Assembly: GCA_900556575.1 (NCBI GenBank)
Contig: USPO01000002.1
Location: 1 to 28,673 of the forward strand
Source: an uncultured Eubacteriales bacterium
Lineage (GTDB): Bacteria > Bacillota > Clostridia > UBA1381
DNA length: 28,673 nucleotides
Direction of reading: 5' to 3'
Made by a program: the position numbers and the translations under genes. The notes under the pieces are model-generated. The model was not told where the DNA came from and made no database searches. It saw only the letters and a list, made by a program, of their open reading frames with translations. Of the stretch, positions 10,101 through 16,027 are shown piece after piece (within the stretch, counting starts at the first letter, position 1; each line of letters starts with the position of its first letter).

Positions 10101-10967
10101 TAATTCTTCTAACAGTTCATCATTTAAATATAAATTTCCTCCTCCGGAATAACATGGACTTGAGTTATGATTTCCAAAATTTATATTTAAATATGATGCA
10201 AGGTCTTCTATATACACACTTTTTAAATTATTGCACGTCTCAAATGCATAATTTTCTATATCCGTTATACTTTTAGGTAATCTTATATCAGCTAAACCTG
10301 TGCAATACCAAAATGCTTCATACTTTATCTTCGTTACGCTTTCCGGTATTTCTATGCTGCTCAAATTACTGCATTTATAAAATGCATAACTTCCTATACT
10401 TGTTACACCATATCCAATAACAACCTTTTTTATACTATCTTTATATTTATACCAAGGCTGACTACCACCGGAATAATTGTTCATCTCACCGTTTCCGGAA
10501 ATTTTCAGCAATCCGGAGTCATACCATTCCCAAACTACAGTTTCTCCGTTTCCACAGTAACCCGTATCCACAAGTGTTTCCTGGTCTTCTTCATCCTCTT
10601 GTAATATGCCCCCGTTTTCCTCTATTTCTTCACCTATATCTTCAGACGCAGCATCTCCGATAGCCGGAACATCCATTTCAGGATTTTCCTCTTCTTCCGT
10701 AATCGGTTCTTCCTCATCCTCATTTATGCCGCCTTCATCGAAGTCTGCAAAATCACCACCATTTACTGCATCTTCATCATTCGGCAATTCGATTTCCTCT
10801 TCCGTATCTTCCGCAACAAACCCATCATTTTCTTCTATTCCGACAGTGTCCGCCGCCAAATCCGTTTCGGCAAAGCTCACCGGCACAGACGTACACAGCA
10901 TACCTGCACTAAGTATTGCCGCAATCAATCTGCTTACAATCCGATTTTTTCTTTTCTCCATTTTCAT
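1116..10967 (-). CDS. Giant secreted BspA-type leucine-rich-repeat / C-type lectin / FN3 adhesin-like protein
   Basis: The product has 3283 residues. A signal peptide (1-33) is followed by a Glu/Asp-rich segment (35-130), BspA/TpLRR (LRR_5) repeats of 23 residues (about 175-705), and two C-type lectin domains (about 719-836 and 849-990). Next come alternating FN3 and Ig-like modules (about 996-1880), a PKD domain with the FGDGT core (about 1890-1966) and a carboxypeptidase-regulatory-like domain (about 1971-2052). An unrecognised, largely helical stretch (about 2060-2760) leads to more LRR_5 repeats (2803-2946), an Ig-like domain, an InlB B-type repeat (about 3046-3119) and a 165-residue C-terminal module. 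The first lectin has the EPN and WND motifs, the second QPN and WND; EPN is associated with mannose-type sugars. There is no LPxTG, SLH or dockerin. The second ATG, at 10961, is better spaced from the AAAGGA site and may be the true start. Surface adhesion is an inference from the domains. Confidence 0.92.
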   Translation of the reverse strand: MKMEKRKNRIVSRLIAAILSAGMLCTSVPVSFAETDLAADTVGIEENDGFVAEDTEEEIELPNDEDAVNGGDFADFDEGGINEDEEEPITEEEENPEMDVPAIGDAASEDIGEEIEENGGILQEDEEDQETLVDTGYCGNGETVVWEWYDSGLLKISGNGEMNNYSGGSQPWYKYKDSIKKVVIGYGVTSIGSYAFYKCSNLSSIEIPESVTKIKYEAFWYCTGLADIRLPKSITDIENYAFETCNNLKSVYIEDLASYLNINFGNHNSSPCYSGGGNLYLNDELLEELEILEGVTSIKQYVFCGCKSIKSVKLPESITSIGSSAFNGCRNLKSVYIEDLASYLNISFGSSDANPCYYAGGSLYLKGELLEEAEIPEGVTSIKPYAFYNCKSIKSVKLPESITSIGYSAFNGCSSLSDVNIPESVTSIGSYAFNGCSSLSSVNIPEGVTSIESYAFNGCSSLNSIDIPSSVTSIGRDAFYGCRKLNSINIPDGITSIESYAFYGCSNLKSVYIEDLVSYLNISFGNEYANPCYYAGGSLYLNDKLLEELEIPEGVTSVKHYAFYNCKNIKSVKLPESITSIGGSAFSGCSSLNSINIPERVTSIGHYAFYGCSSLSDANIPERVTSIGYYAFYGCSSLSDVNIPERVTSIGHYAFYGCKSMTSIQLPSSVTSIGSYAFAQCTNLTDVTIPEKCTINSNAFNGCNKLNLKMSSDALYKNEMEYNGHTYALLYNNIGLSWDALERYCEDMGGHLAAITSEEENTAVFNFLSQNGVSEAYFGGTDEEEEGNWKWVTGEEWDYTNWQSGEPNNQSRDYAYYVSNSDKWNDGYGTGTYYAVCEWEYTDTDYNLVGTIEYNEHTYSIYDCRSDWARANNICTRMNGHLVTITSEDEQKAVEQLLDKGSKNNYWLGGLKDESGVWSWVTGEEMTYTHWAYGQPNNYNNNENRLSVYNRDNPNDSRQKRLYWNDVKYDATVNSESFFGAKNFGFICEWDGTTVPVTPVTIKISSIGANAVRIDWAKITGENDIAEYNVYRNNEKVGTTSECGYTDLGLEEGTSYTYTVEAVDKSGNVSPKSNAVTAVPKASVITSVNPADGSEIGGSSTVIKVMYSNNNNLNRSGMSLLAFYSKDGQNWTQINSVSEAYKNSSTENYFNVDFDMSGIGEGQYKLKFILTDISNKSDEVEVTYNIDAQAPGKIKDVVAVSEQKKIILSWKTGTEADVSGYNVYRSLSEYENYKLIASVSGRDNTTYTDTNVVLGTKYYYKISAYDKYNQEGEMSSVAFAVPQNDITPPNVLTITPKKNTALSKTARISVTASDNNAVKGIKLQYSADGKDWTDYQDKLTSQNAGFDFDTTKFSDGVIYIRAIAYDYAGNQSNGNPVYTYVVDNTGPAKVENVQLAAVSASTATLSWGEPKDEDFAYFLVEQLNAAGNYVQVGKTDKTLGINIYNLTPGTSYTYIVTAYDVCGNRGVSSDPIVVKTPDDETAPVITAIRPKPARFSSYIDMTVNAEDNAAVKSVRFETSTDKVTWVTEGTVNSDSPKNSESFKYRIDLANKKEGSLFVRPVAVDTSGNESDKSESAPFSEYIVDKTAPAAPQNVEAVPHDGYMEIKWVQGSEDDLNLYSVYRSEEENGEYECIKSGLAAINCNDASAEAGKTYYYKVCVNDTAGNVSEFSKIVSGTILEDKTKPIVHSISPASGTINKSKPIGVLASDNNILKRVILEYSTDNSNYSVFGETNANGATDGIFEFKLGDIPDGRYYFRAYAEDNNRNISDYSAVTEYVIDTAAPVVSDINLELQSGSINIKWTSENESDLSGFYIYKKVNDEDFKKLGSVSDKDITEYEFSDKDINKLSRYTYKIEAVDYQGNKAEYVSKEIYITGDDARFDDTEAPTAVISAPSNVEVGVENYFDASLSEDNVGIVSYLWDFGDGTTSTKEKAVHKYDNVGEYTVRLTVTDGDNNSSSKELKVNVYEKNNMGKVNIKVINTDGEKLSGAGVFFNFGSENVEKYMTSYNGTVSINSAEGTYTIGVYMDGYLPVKQDVRIYGGGNTTDITVSLEKKEIVTGELTHKKMTLEEIKAAGIDLSKPENQNVYEYTVNLVYGGYEFKSKGYTTEPDKPIRVEVPENSPVDGSTTDIMLWITKGTSLIAVLEIPEKTSWLKEFYDVQLDVYNQSGEEFSLDDCKAVLNFDSDGMSIVSDASDNYSSSETVNMGTINGQEHKYVNWILRGDKEGSYDISADFSGTLRDFNEDINVTFDSSTPIKVYGGEGLKQKIQLDDNIDNGYVYFAVGFANERNEDVPLIGMDIPGVEAVCEKLQTGDNIKDVEKSDEIKVIKPQETYWKYYSIPYDKFEVYLKSGVNWNSGISNVRTILTDFYVNRKKGVEIPVEFTVVSDYLFRNYPESLNNSLYEKLYEASIHEINSSLGIVGGGLSAAALTKYAMDNDIDVVYGNIIEEIGKVFNFDINGKLEKLLNSMAYNSLSTITGSKTEMRGITDQFFDYMETAKLLGEGLTEEKINKIVDETGGIYTRDEVLAVFNTTSVNRSKFEEKSVTAEQAAAAAILVGGASDIVIENLENNTNKFSKLRETYGEIRRSLKKGINTYFASDEGIDLIADLANYWFNDSICDPIELGEKIGTASISLVSSALEHNYTNAENSDILNALITSVNTNIYRQGMQNKVNTFTQYSAEGKYPSRAKMAAEISDYASSYEAANSAIKSALESSKNFAQKISPIYSFRAKKIESLLDKWDMLSYEAYKENCIKEAQSRYSDSFDYNAENGRVIISGLKSQTKTLSLDDEVSLMDDKSENVMTYIPGTVNGESVSIGEGAFENNSEIEMVVIGDGVKSIGAKAFMNCKSLNTVIIGEGLESIDESAFEGCTSLTNVMLPENLSSIGANAFKNCTELYDIEIPSNTGIIGANAFNGDTSLTEVKIVNKNAQIGASAFGNCSDSLKLIINEDGNVKDYAESNNISHEKITPEITSIKVSELPMSTEVGQGLLPDTEGMELTVSYDDGTKEVVDNGWAVYCDNKELGNTKVIVFYRDKQTEYDAKVVPSQGLSITFAGGDGALGTAPEAISASKNGKITLPNNTFTKADYKFAGWKAAVNGKNIFLPEGAEYVPQTDTEFTAVWVRIIMNDGASVRMVTPTGLRFAASVDIAGYNAVKELDSNAACGTVICPADYIGSGEFTMNALDENNKKYLNIESKGFAVENGLAKEFRSVISNVKEINFERLFAGRGYIKYTYTNGEENIIYTDFNAKNNERTISGVAKAALEDTSVKYTEEQKNVLQSFLK
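8990..10390 (-). repeat. Tandem 69-bp LRR-coding repeats with a higher-order duplication
   Basis: This part of the adhesin gene consists of 69-bp units, each coding a 23-residue repeat with the core VTSIGxYAFxGCSSL. Units between about 8990 and 9200 are nearly identical at DNA level. A longer composite unit, holding the segment that begins NLKSVYIEDL plus the flanking repeats, occurs three times (around 9310-9440, 9840-9980 and 10090-10230). The pattern indicates recent unit duplication and makes the array prone to length change. Confidence 0.85.
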
Positions 10968-11140
10968 CGTCCTTTCTTCAAATATTCGTTTTATATTTTA
11001 CCAAACTGCAAAAAAATATCATCTCCCTTACAATAAATTCAAAAAAACAATACACCCCATATACAGCCGCAACCCGAAGCCGTATAAATCACGCATATTA
11101 TATTCACTAATTATGCATAATTTTATAAATATTTGTTTTT

Positions 11141-11285
11141 CGCCTAATTATAACATATTATTAATAAAAAATCAACGTCTGGGCAGAAATAACGCATATA
11201 GAGCAAAAGTAACACAAATTTTACTTTTAATACCATTTATTTAATATTTGCTTAAAACTCTTGAAATCATTTTGCAAACAAAAAT
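11141..11285 (-). promoter_or_regulatory. Conserved upstream control block, copy A (matches 28306-28450)
   Basis: About 140 bp align without gaps to the region before the TadZ gene, at roughly 80 percent identity by eye. The most conserved parts are an inverted repeat AAAAGTAA-N8-TTACTTTT at 11205-11228 and two related 10-mers 20 bp apart (11186-11195 and 11206-11215; minus-strand GCGTTATTTC and GTGTTACTTT). The nearer 10-mer ends 10 bp from the -35. The layout suggests an activator site. The remaining gap up to 11470 is AT-rich, and I see no gene in it. Confidence 0.6.
11147..11175 (-). promoter_or_regulatory. Promoter of the adhesin operon
   Basis: Read on the minus strand, a TTGATT -35 (11170-11175) and a TATAAT -10 (11147-11152) are separated by exactly 17 bp, with a TG extension before the -10. 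The predicted 5' leader is about 170 nt. An identically built promoter precedes the TadZ gene at 28312-28340. Confidence 0.75.
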
Positions 11286-11470
11286 TCCGTTTTTGTCCAT
11301 AAAACAATCGAATTCCACGTGCATATTATTCATTTTTATTGAATACACATGAATAAATTAATATATAAAAAATTAAAAGTGTGTTGAAAATTACCTTTTC
11401 ATAAAAATCCGATAAATACACTATCCTTAACGATAAAAAAATATATTTTAGATAAATGATACAATATTAA

Positions 11471-11507
11471 AGGCTGTCACAAAACTCTTTGAGTTTTACA
11501 ACAGCCT
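11471..11507 (-). terminator. Conserved hairpin after the acyltransferase gene (repeat copy 2)
   Basis: AGGCTG pairs with CAGCCT and AAAACTC with GAGTTTT, with a short internal mismatch. It lies 12 bp beyond the stop of the acyltransferase gene and is followed by TTTAATATT on the minus strand, fitting an intrinsic terminator. It is the first hairpin of the element seen at 844-926 and 28544 onward, without the second hairpin. Confidence 0.65.
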
Positions 11508-11519
11508 CTATTGCTAATC

Positions 11520-12533
11520 CTATATTTTTTTCCGTCCCTTTATCTTTCCCTTAATCTCCGTATATGCCGCCGATACCGCAACAGATACCACGTATACCGA
11601 AACAAAATATACCGCTGTTCTATTCAAAACTCCGGCACTTGGGAAATACCTATCCATAAATTCTCTCGCAAACATCAAAACAAGCAAATGTACAAGATAA
11701 ATATAGTAGCTTGACCTGTCGAGCAACGCTGTAAATTTACCCATGATATGCTTTTTTTCAAACCGCAGCATAAATGCCATCAAAGCAAATATTGCTGACA
11801 TAACATATATGGAATTTACATAGTAAAGCTGCAAATATATCTCCCCTGTGCGGTTTACATAATGTACAAACATTTGGTCAATAATTGTCATAATCACAAA
11901 TGCAGCATAGAACAGCACTCTGAAACGCTTAATATTTTTAGCCGCTTTTTTATAATACGCACCGCAGTAGCAGCCGCACGCCCATGCGAGCAGATAATTT
12001 GTAAATAACCGGTCGTTTGTTAAAACCATATTCCAGCCGTTATTTTCCGCAAATACCGGCAGCCATGCCTGCGACCAAAAGGTTATCAACGCACAGGCAA
12101 TTATAACCTGAACCGGCGGCAGTTTTTTCGTTATCAGCTGCCACAGCGGCATCATGATGTAGAACTGAAGTATTACTATTATAAAGTAAAAATGTGCCGT
12201 TGATGTTCCGTCTGCAAGCTTTATAAAAAAATCTTTTACTCCGATTTCAGTATAATAGTTCAATTTCCATGAAAAGTAATAGTATATCGGCATCCATATA
12301 AGATATGGAATTAACACTGAGGTTACTCTTCTTAAATAGAATTTTTTATAATCCGTTATAGGTTTAAGCGAAAGCTTCAGACCGCTTAGAAAAATAAATC
12401 CCGGAACAGCCGCAGAAAGCATACGCCATACTACATATATCACATTGTATATAAAACTGTCATGCCGCATATTATTTACAGCATCCGACAGCACATGAAT
12501 CATTATAACTCCCATACAGAACAGTATGTTCAT
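11520..12533 (-). CDS. Acyltransferase-3 family membrane protein
   Basis: This is a polytopic protein of about ten hydrophobic helices with the layout of the acyltransferase-3 (O-acetyltransferase) family. That family moves acyl groups, often acetyl, onto cell-surface or exported glycans. A His in the first helix region (IMIHV) and the HFYFIIVILQFY segment match the family pattern. The ATG at 12533 has no ribosome binding site. The frame stays open upstream to 12588 and adds KKRKSAISY, the usual Lys/Arg-rich start of this family. An AAAGGGG site lies 9 bp before an in-frame ATT at 12563, so the true protein may have 347 residues with a rare ATT start. It is the last gene of the LytTR operon, 116 bp after the GH26-like gene, and is followed by a terminator. 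Confidence 0.85.
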   Translation of the reverse strand: MNILFCMGVIMIHVLSDAVNNMRHDSFIYNVIYVVWRMLSAAVPGFIFLSGLKLSLKPITDYKKFYLRRVTSVLIPYLIWMPIYYYFSWKLNYYTEIGVKDFFIKLADGTSTAHFYFIIVILQFYIMMPLWQLITKKLPPVQVIIACALITFWSQAWLPVFAENNGWNMVLTNDRLFTNYLLAWACGCYCGAYYKKAAKNIKRFRVLFYAAFVIMTIIDQMFVHYVNRTGEIYLQLYYVNSIYVMSAIFALMAFMLRFEKKHIMGKFTALLDRSSYYIYLVHLLVLMFAREFMDRYFPSAGVLNRTAVYFVSVYVVSVAVSAAYTEIKGKIKGRKKI

Positions 12534-12648
12534 ATATGAAATCGCTGATTTTCGTTTCTTAATACAAATTATCCCCTTTCGTAATAAATTTTATTTATCC
12601 GCCGCAATGCCGCAAATATATAAATCATAGTGCATATGGTTAATTTAC

Positions 12649-14421
12649 TTATTTCTTATCTATTGTAACATTTCTGCCCTGCCTTGTCAAGCTGAATTTC
12701 ATTTCCTTTACGCTGCTGCTGCCAGTAATTTTTACCGAAAGCTCATGTACACCCTCCGGCAGATATTCCGTTGCTGCTGTATATTTATATGGTATCTTCG
12801 TACTTTCGTAAAGTAATTCGCCGTCAAGAAGATATTCCACCTTCTGAATTGTCTCCTCCGGCAAATAAGCATATGTATACAACGGAATTGATGTTTGATT
12901 ATATTCTCTTCCTGCCGCCTCCGCAAATGTAAACGTCGGTGTATCATTTGCTGTACGCTTAAACTGCCCGTTCGAAAGTGCTTCATTTATCAGTGAAACA
13001 AATTCCGGCTTATCCGCCAAATCAAAAAACTGATCCTCATCTTCCATTCTGTGATTAAAGTAATTTATAAGCTTAAGCTGCGGAAAACGCATCGGTGCAT
13101 ACCAATACATATATCCAAGCCTTGTTTTCGACCACTCCTCAATCTCGCCGCCGTTTGCGTAATTAAGTTTGGTAACGCTTCCGCCCTCACTTACTGCAAG
13201 CGGCTTATGTATATTGTTTCTTTCCATAAATTCCGTTACATTCTTAAGTGTATTCGTAGTATAGGCAAAATCTCCGGTCATGAAGTAAACATTTCCGTCA
13301 CGCGGAACGGTGGTATCACCTCCAAAATGCTTTTTCATAAATGCCGATACTCCGACCCAGTCAACATATTCATCTCCCGGCCAATAGTATTCAAACGGCT
13401 TGTTCAATGCACACATATCATTCGGCGACCACATAACGGCAAAATCGGGATACTCATGTACAATTGATGAAATCATTCTGAATGCATTTACATAAGCCGC
13501 CGGTGCATCTCCCAGTTCCGATACATTCATTTCCGCACCTATTCTTATAATTACGGGCTTATGATACTTTGAAAGATTGTTGAGAGTTTCTCTTATATAT
13601 TCCTCTCTGTCAAATACATCTGCAAGGTCATCTATATTCCACGCTGCGGTAATTATACAGCTATGTGCCTTTACATAGTCTTTGTTTGGTCTCAATATAT
13701 CCTTTTGGTAGTCACTAAATTCTATATAATTAAGCGATGAACCTAAACAGTCACTTTCAAACACGTCATCACCGTTCACACCGGCATAAATTCCCGCTGC
13801 GGGTTCAAGCCTTGCCCCGAAATACGGTGTACTCTGTCTTGAATAATCCTCGGTGTAAAGTTCGTATTCGGGATAAGATACCATTTCATTAAGCCTGTTC
13901 CACTGTGCTGTCTGATCTGTTATTTTAATTCTGAAAACATCTGTTATTATCCTTCCGTTTTCATTTCTCATTCTGAAGTTATAGTCTGAATAACCCCACT
14001 GCGAATTATATTCCGTTCTGAAAGAACACAGCTTGTCAAGTGAAATATAATGCTGATTTTCCGCCTCGTAACCGTCTATTCCCACGGAATTGATTTTTAT
14101 TTTCTTCTTTGACGGTTTAGCTTTCCCTATTTCCGTAATTGTATGAGTAATTCCCGATGTATCGGGCATATTCTCTATATTTTCTGCTCCTACCGCATTT
14201 ATAACCTTTTCACCGTTACGAATTTCAAAACCGTAATTCGCAAGGTTTTCTACCGAAATCACTCTTGTTCCGTTAATTGTATATCCTTGCATCGGTATGC
14301 CGTCAAAAATTATTTCATCACTGTCCGTAGAAAGCACAAGCCTGTTATCCTTACAGCCCTCAAGCGGCAAAGCCAATCCCGCAGCTGTAATCACCGCAAT
14401 CAAAACCGATAATTTTTTCAT
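12649..14421 (-). CDS. Exported GH26-like glycoside hydrolase with an N-terminal copper-amine-oxidase-type stalk domain
   Basis: The product has 590 residues. Residues 1-22 form a signal peptide; PLEGC with Cys23 could be a weak lipobox. Residues about 30-170 resemble the copper amine oxidase N-terminal-like stalk domain. The core, about 200-480, looks like a clan-A TIM barrel of the GH26 type. IRIGAEMN places a candidate acid/base at Glu297, and LAVSEGG places a candidate nucleophile at Glu412. A C-terminal Ig-like domain spans about 500-583. GH26 enzymes mostly cut beta-mannan or related beta-glucans; the substrate cannot be fixed here. The gene lies 33 bp after the sensor kinase and has its own ribosome binding site. 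It is therefore likely controlled by the LytTR system and acts outside the cell. The family call rests on motifs and spacing only. Confidence 0.7.
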   Translation of the reverse strand: MKKLSVLIAVITAAGLALPLEGCKDNRLVLSTDSDEIIFDGIPMQGYTINGTRVISVENLANYGFEIRNGEKVINAVGAENIENMPDTSGITHTITEIGKAKPSKKKIKINSVGIDGYEAENQHYISLDKLCSFRTEYNSQWGYSDYNFRMRNENGRIITDVFRIKITDQTAQWNRLNEMVSYPEYELYTEDYSRQSTPYFGARLEPAAGIYAGVNGDDVFESDCLGSSLNYIEFSDYQKDILRPNKDYVKAHSCIITAAWNIDDLADVFDREEYIRETLNNLSKYHKPVIIRIGAEMNVSELGDAPAAYVNAFRMISSIVHEYPDFAVMWSPNDMCALNKPFEYYWPGDEYVDWVGVSAFMKKHFGGDTTVPRDGNVYFMTGDFAYTTNTLKNVTEFMERNNIHKPLAVSEGGSVTKLNYANGGEIEEWSKTRLGYMYWYAPMRFPQLKLINYFNHRMEDEDQFFDLADKPEFVSLINEALSNGQFKRTANDTPTFTFAEAAGREYNQTSIPLYTYAYLPEETIQKVEYLLDGELLYESTKIPYKYTAATEYLPEGVHELSVKITGSSSVKEMKFSLTRQGRNVTIDKK

Positions 14422-14454
14422 AGTGTTTTCCCTTCTTCCTTATATATGCCCTGT

Positions 14455-15699
14455 TTAAACCGATTTGTTAATATATAGCTCACATACAAACGAACCGTTT
14501 TTTGCATATGTATTCATACTCATTTCATCATGAGAAGCACAGAGTCTCCTTGCAATTGAGAGTCCTCTGCCTCGTCCCTCTCCCTTTGTAGACTCACCTT
14601 TGCGAAACATTTTTTCAATATCTACGCTATCTGCAGTATTGGATATTATAAATACAACGCCGTCCTCCTCGCTCAGAGCGGCAAATTCTACACGTTTATC
14701 CTTTTTCTGTGCCTGTTCAATTGCATTATCTAAAAATATTCCTAATATCCTGTTTAGGTCCATAACCGAAACATCAAGTGCAGGTATATTTTCACGAATA
14801 TCAATAAACAGTGATACATTTGCTTTTTTTGCCTTTATGATATAAGAATATATCAGTCCCTGAACTGCTTTATCCTCCAAAAAACGTATTGCCGCTGATT
14901 CTTCATCCATGCTGAACATCTCGTCTTTCAGAGGTGCTATATTCTTATTGAAAAACTCGGTCAACTTATCATATTCACCGTTTATAATATACGAACTCAT
15001 TGAAGAATACAGTTTCATATAATCATGTTTAAAATCAAATATACTTTGCTGCATATCCTTGATTTCATTCCTGTACATTGCCGTTATCTCTATCTCATGT
15101 TCAATTTTTGACTGCTTTGCCCTTGTTCTTAATATGTAAGAGCAAACCGCCGTAAATGCCGTAATGATTGTTACAATCATCAAAACGATAAGCATTGTCG
15201 TTATATATTTGTATTCCGGTTCATCAAAGCTTGTGTAGTTGTTAAGAATTATATTCTCGCAGCAATAGAAGATTATCATAAGAATAATTGCCGCAAGGAT
15301 AAAATAAAATTCCTTTGCCTTAGCAAGCCTGTCCGCAAGTATCAGCCTTTTACTCAGAATACGAATAAATACACAAGCAAATATGCAGCACAGTAATGCA
15401 ATCGCACCGGTAAGAATCGAATAGGACAGCGGCAGCTTAAAATACTTCGCATTGTATTCAACCAATCTTCCAAACAGCATATGCAAAATCATAACCGCTG
15501 CCGCCGCAAGAGAGAGCGACATAATACACAGTGGAACCATATCCGCCATTCCATTTTTTGAATGCATCCAACGGCTTAAAGCAAGCATAAGCACAATAAG
15601 CACCGCTCCCACAGCAAGAACTATTCCGGAATGAATACCCGAATAGTAAAAATCATTTCTAAGCGTATACGAATATGCTTCCAATGTAGGTGCAACCAT
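14455..15699 (-). CDS. AgrC-like GHKL sensor histidine kinase, C-terminal part of a split gene
   Basis: This frame codes 414 residues. About five membrane helices lie between 25 and 190, followed by a dimerisation helix with FDFKHDYMK (candidate phospho-His225). The GHKL ATPase has an N-box (FLDNAIEQA, Asn325) and a G-box (GEGRGRGLS, about 373-381). This is the AgrC/HATPase_c_5 type that pairs with LytTR regulators. The ATG at 15699 has no ribosome binding site and lies inside a 16-bp repeat that also occurs 43 bp upstream in the preceding frame. Deleting 43 bp would fuse the two frames as FVNAMVAPTLEAY and give one 509-residue kinase. I therefore think this is a frameshifted part of a longer sensor, though the catalytic half is intact if translation starts here. 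Confidence 0.85.
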   Translation of the reverse strand: MVAPTLEAYSYTLRNDFYYSGIHSGIVLAVGAVLIVLMLALSRWMHSKNGMADMVPLCIMSLSLAAAAVMILHMLFGRLVEYNAKYFKLPLSYSILTGAIALLCCIFACVFIRILSKRLILADRLAKAKEFYFILAAIILMIIFYCCENIILNNYTSFDEPEYKYITTMLIVLMIVTIITAFTAVCSYILRTRAKQSKIEHEIEITAMYRNEIKDMQQSIFDFKHDYMKLYSSMSSYIINGEYDKLTEFFNKNIAPLKDEMFSMDEESAAIRFLEDKAVQGLIYSYIIKAKKANVSLFIDIRENIPALDVSVMDLNRILGIFLDNAIEQAQKKDKRVEFAALSEEDGVVFIISNTADSVDIEKMFRKGESTKGEGRGRGLSIARRLCASHDEMSMNTYAKNGSFVCELYINKSV

Positions 15700-16027
15700 T
15701 GCATTGGAGAATTCTGTTTACAAGATAACGTTGTGCAACCATTGCATTCACAAAAAGCAAAATCAAAAATGACGATGCGGCAGCGGAAAAAGCGGCCGTA
15801 ACCGCTTCGGAAAGCCTTGCTCCCGATACACACAGTATTGCCGCAAGCACTACCGCAGCCGCAGCATAAGACAGCGGAGAATACCAAATCCCTGCAGCTG
15901 CCGCAATAATCGGCAGTACAATCATCAAAAACCTATTTCCCCTAAGTCTTTCGGCAGTCATTGCACAGCAAATACAACCGGCACATAATGCCGAAACTGC
16001 CGGTGAGATAACAGCCTCAAATGCCAT
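15659..16027 (-). CDS. Sensor kinase N-terminal membrane segment, frameshifted fragment
   Basis: Starting at the ATG at 16027, this frame codes about 122 residues with four hydrophobic helices rich in Ala. The start overlaps the end of the response regulator gene by 11 bp and has AAGGAG about 10 bp upstream, so it is translationally coupled to the regulator. Up to FVNAMVA it reads as the first sensor helices of the kinase. After that the frame enters the 43-bp insert and ends with a tail unlike a membrane protein (NGCTYIGSIFVYA). It could still act as a separate small membrane protein, but a disrupted or switched-off sensor is simpler. Confidence 0.7.
   Translation of the reverse strand: MAFEAVISPAVSALCAGCICCAMTAERLRGNRFLMIVLPIIAAAAGIWYSPLSYAAAAVVLAAILCVSGARLSEAVTAAFSAAASSFLILLFVNAMVAQRYLVNRILQCNGCTYIGSIFVYA
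15690..15748 (-). repeat. 16-bp direct repeats bounding a 43-bp frame-shifting insert
   Basis: The 16-mer GTGCAACCATTGCATT (plus strand) occurs at 15690-15705 and 15733-15748, with 27 bp between. The period of 43 bp is not a multiple of three, so the number of units sets whether the two kinase frames are joined. Loss of one repeat plus the spacer restores a continuous frame. Confidence 0.9.

Noticed and set aside
8881..10276. Regular repeats that could suggest a CRISPR array, and several open frames on both strands
   Set aside because: The period is 69 bp with no variable spacers, and the minus-strand frame reads as continuous 23-residue leucine-rich repeats. The other frames are shadows of these codons.
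10606..11244. Plus-strand open frame of 212 codons
   Set aside because: It is the reverse of the Glu/Asp-rich start of the adhesin gene (giving Ser/Pro-rich protein) and runs through that gene's promoter. It has no good ribosome binding site or family likeness.
11286..11470. Possible gene upstream of the adhesin promoter
   Set aside because: The stretch is AT-rich with stops in all frames and only weak palindromes around ATTCA/TGAAT.
15621..15887. Cys-rich 88-codon minus-strand frame overlapping the kinase junction
   Set aside because: It is the third frame across the sensor-kinase break, lacks a ribosome binding site, and would compete with two frames that show clear membrane-helix and kinase content.
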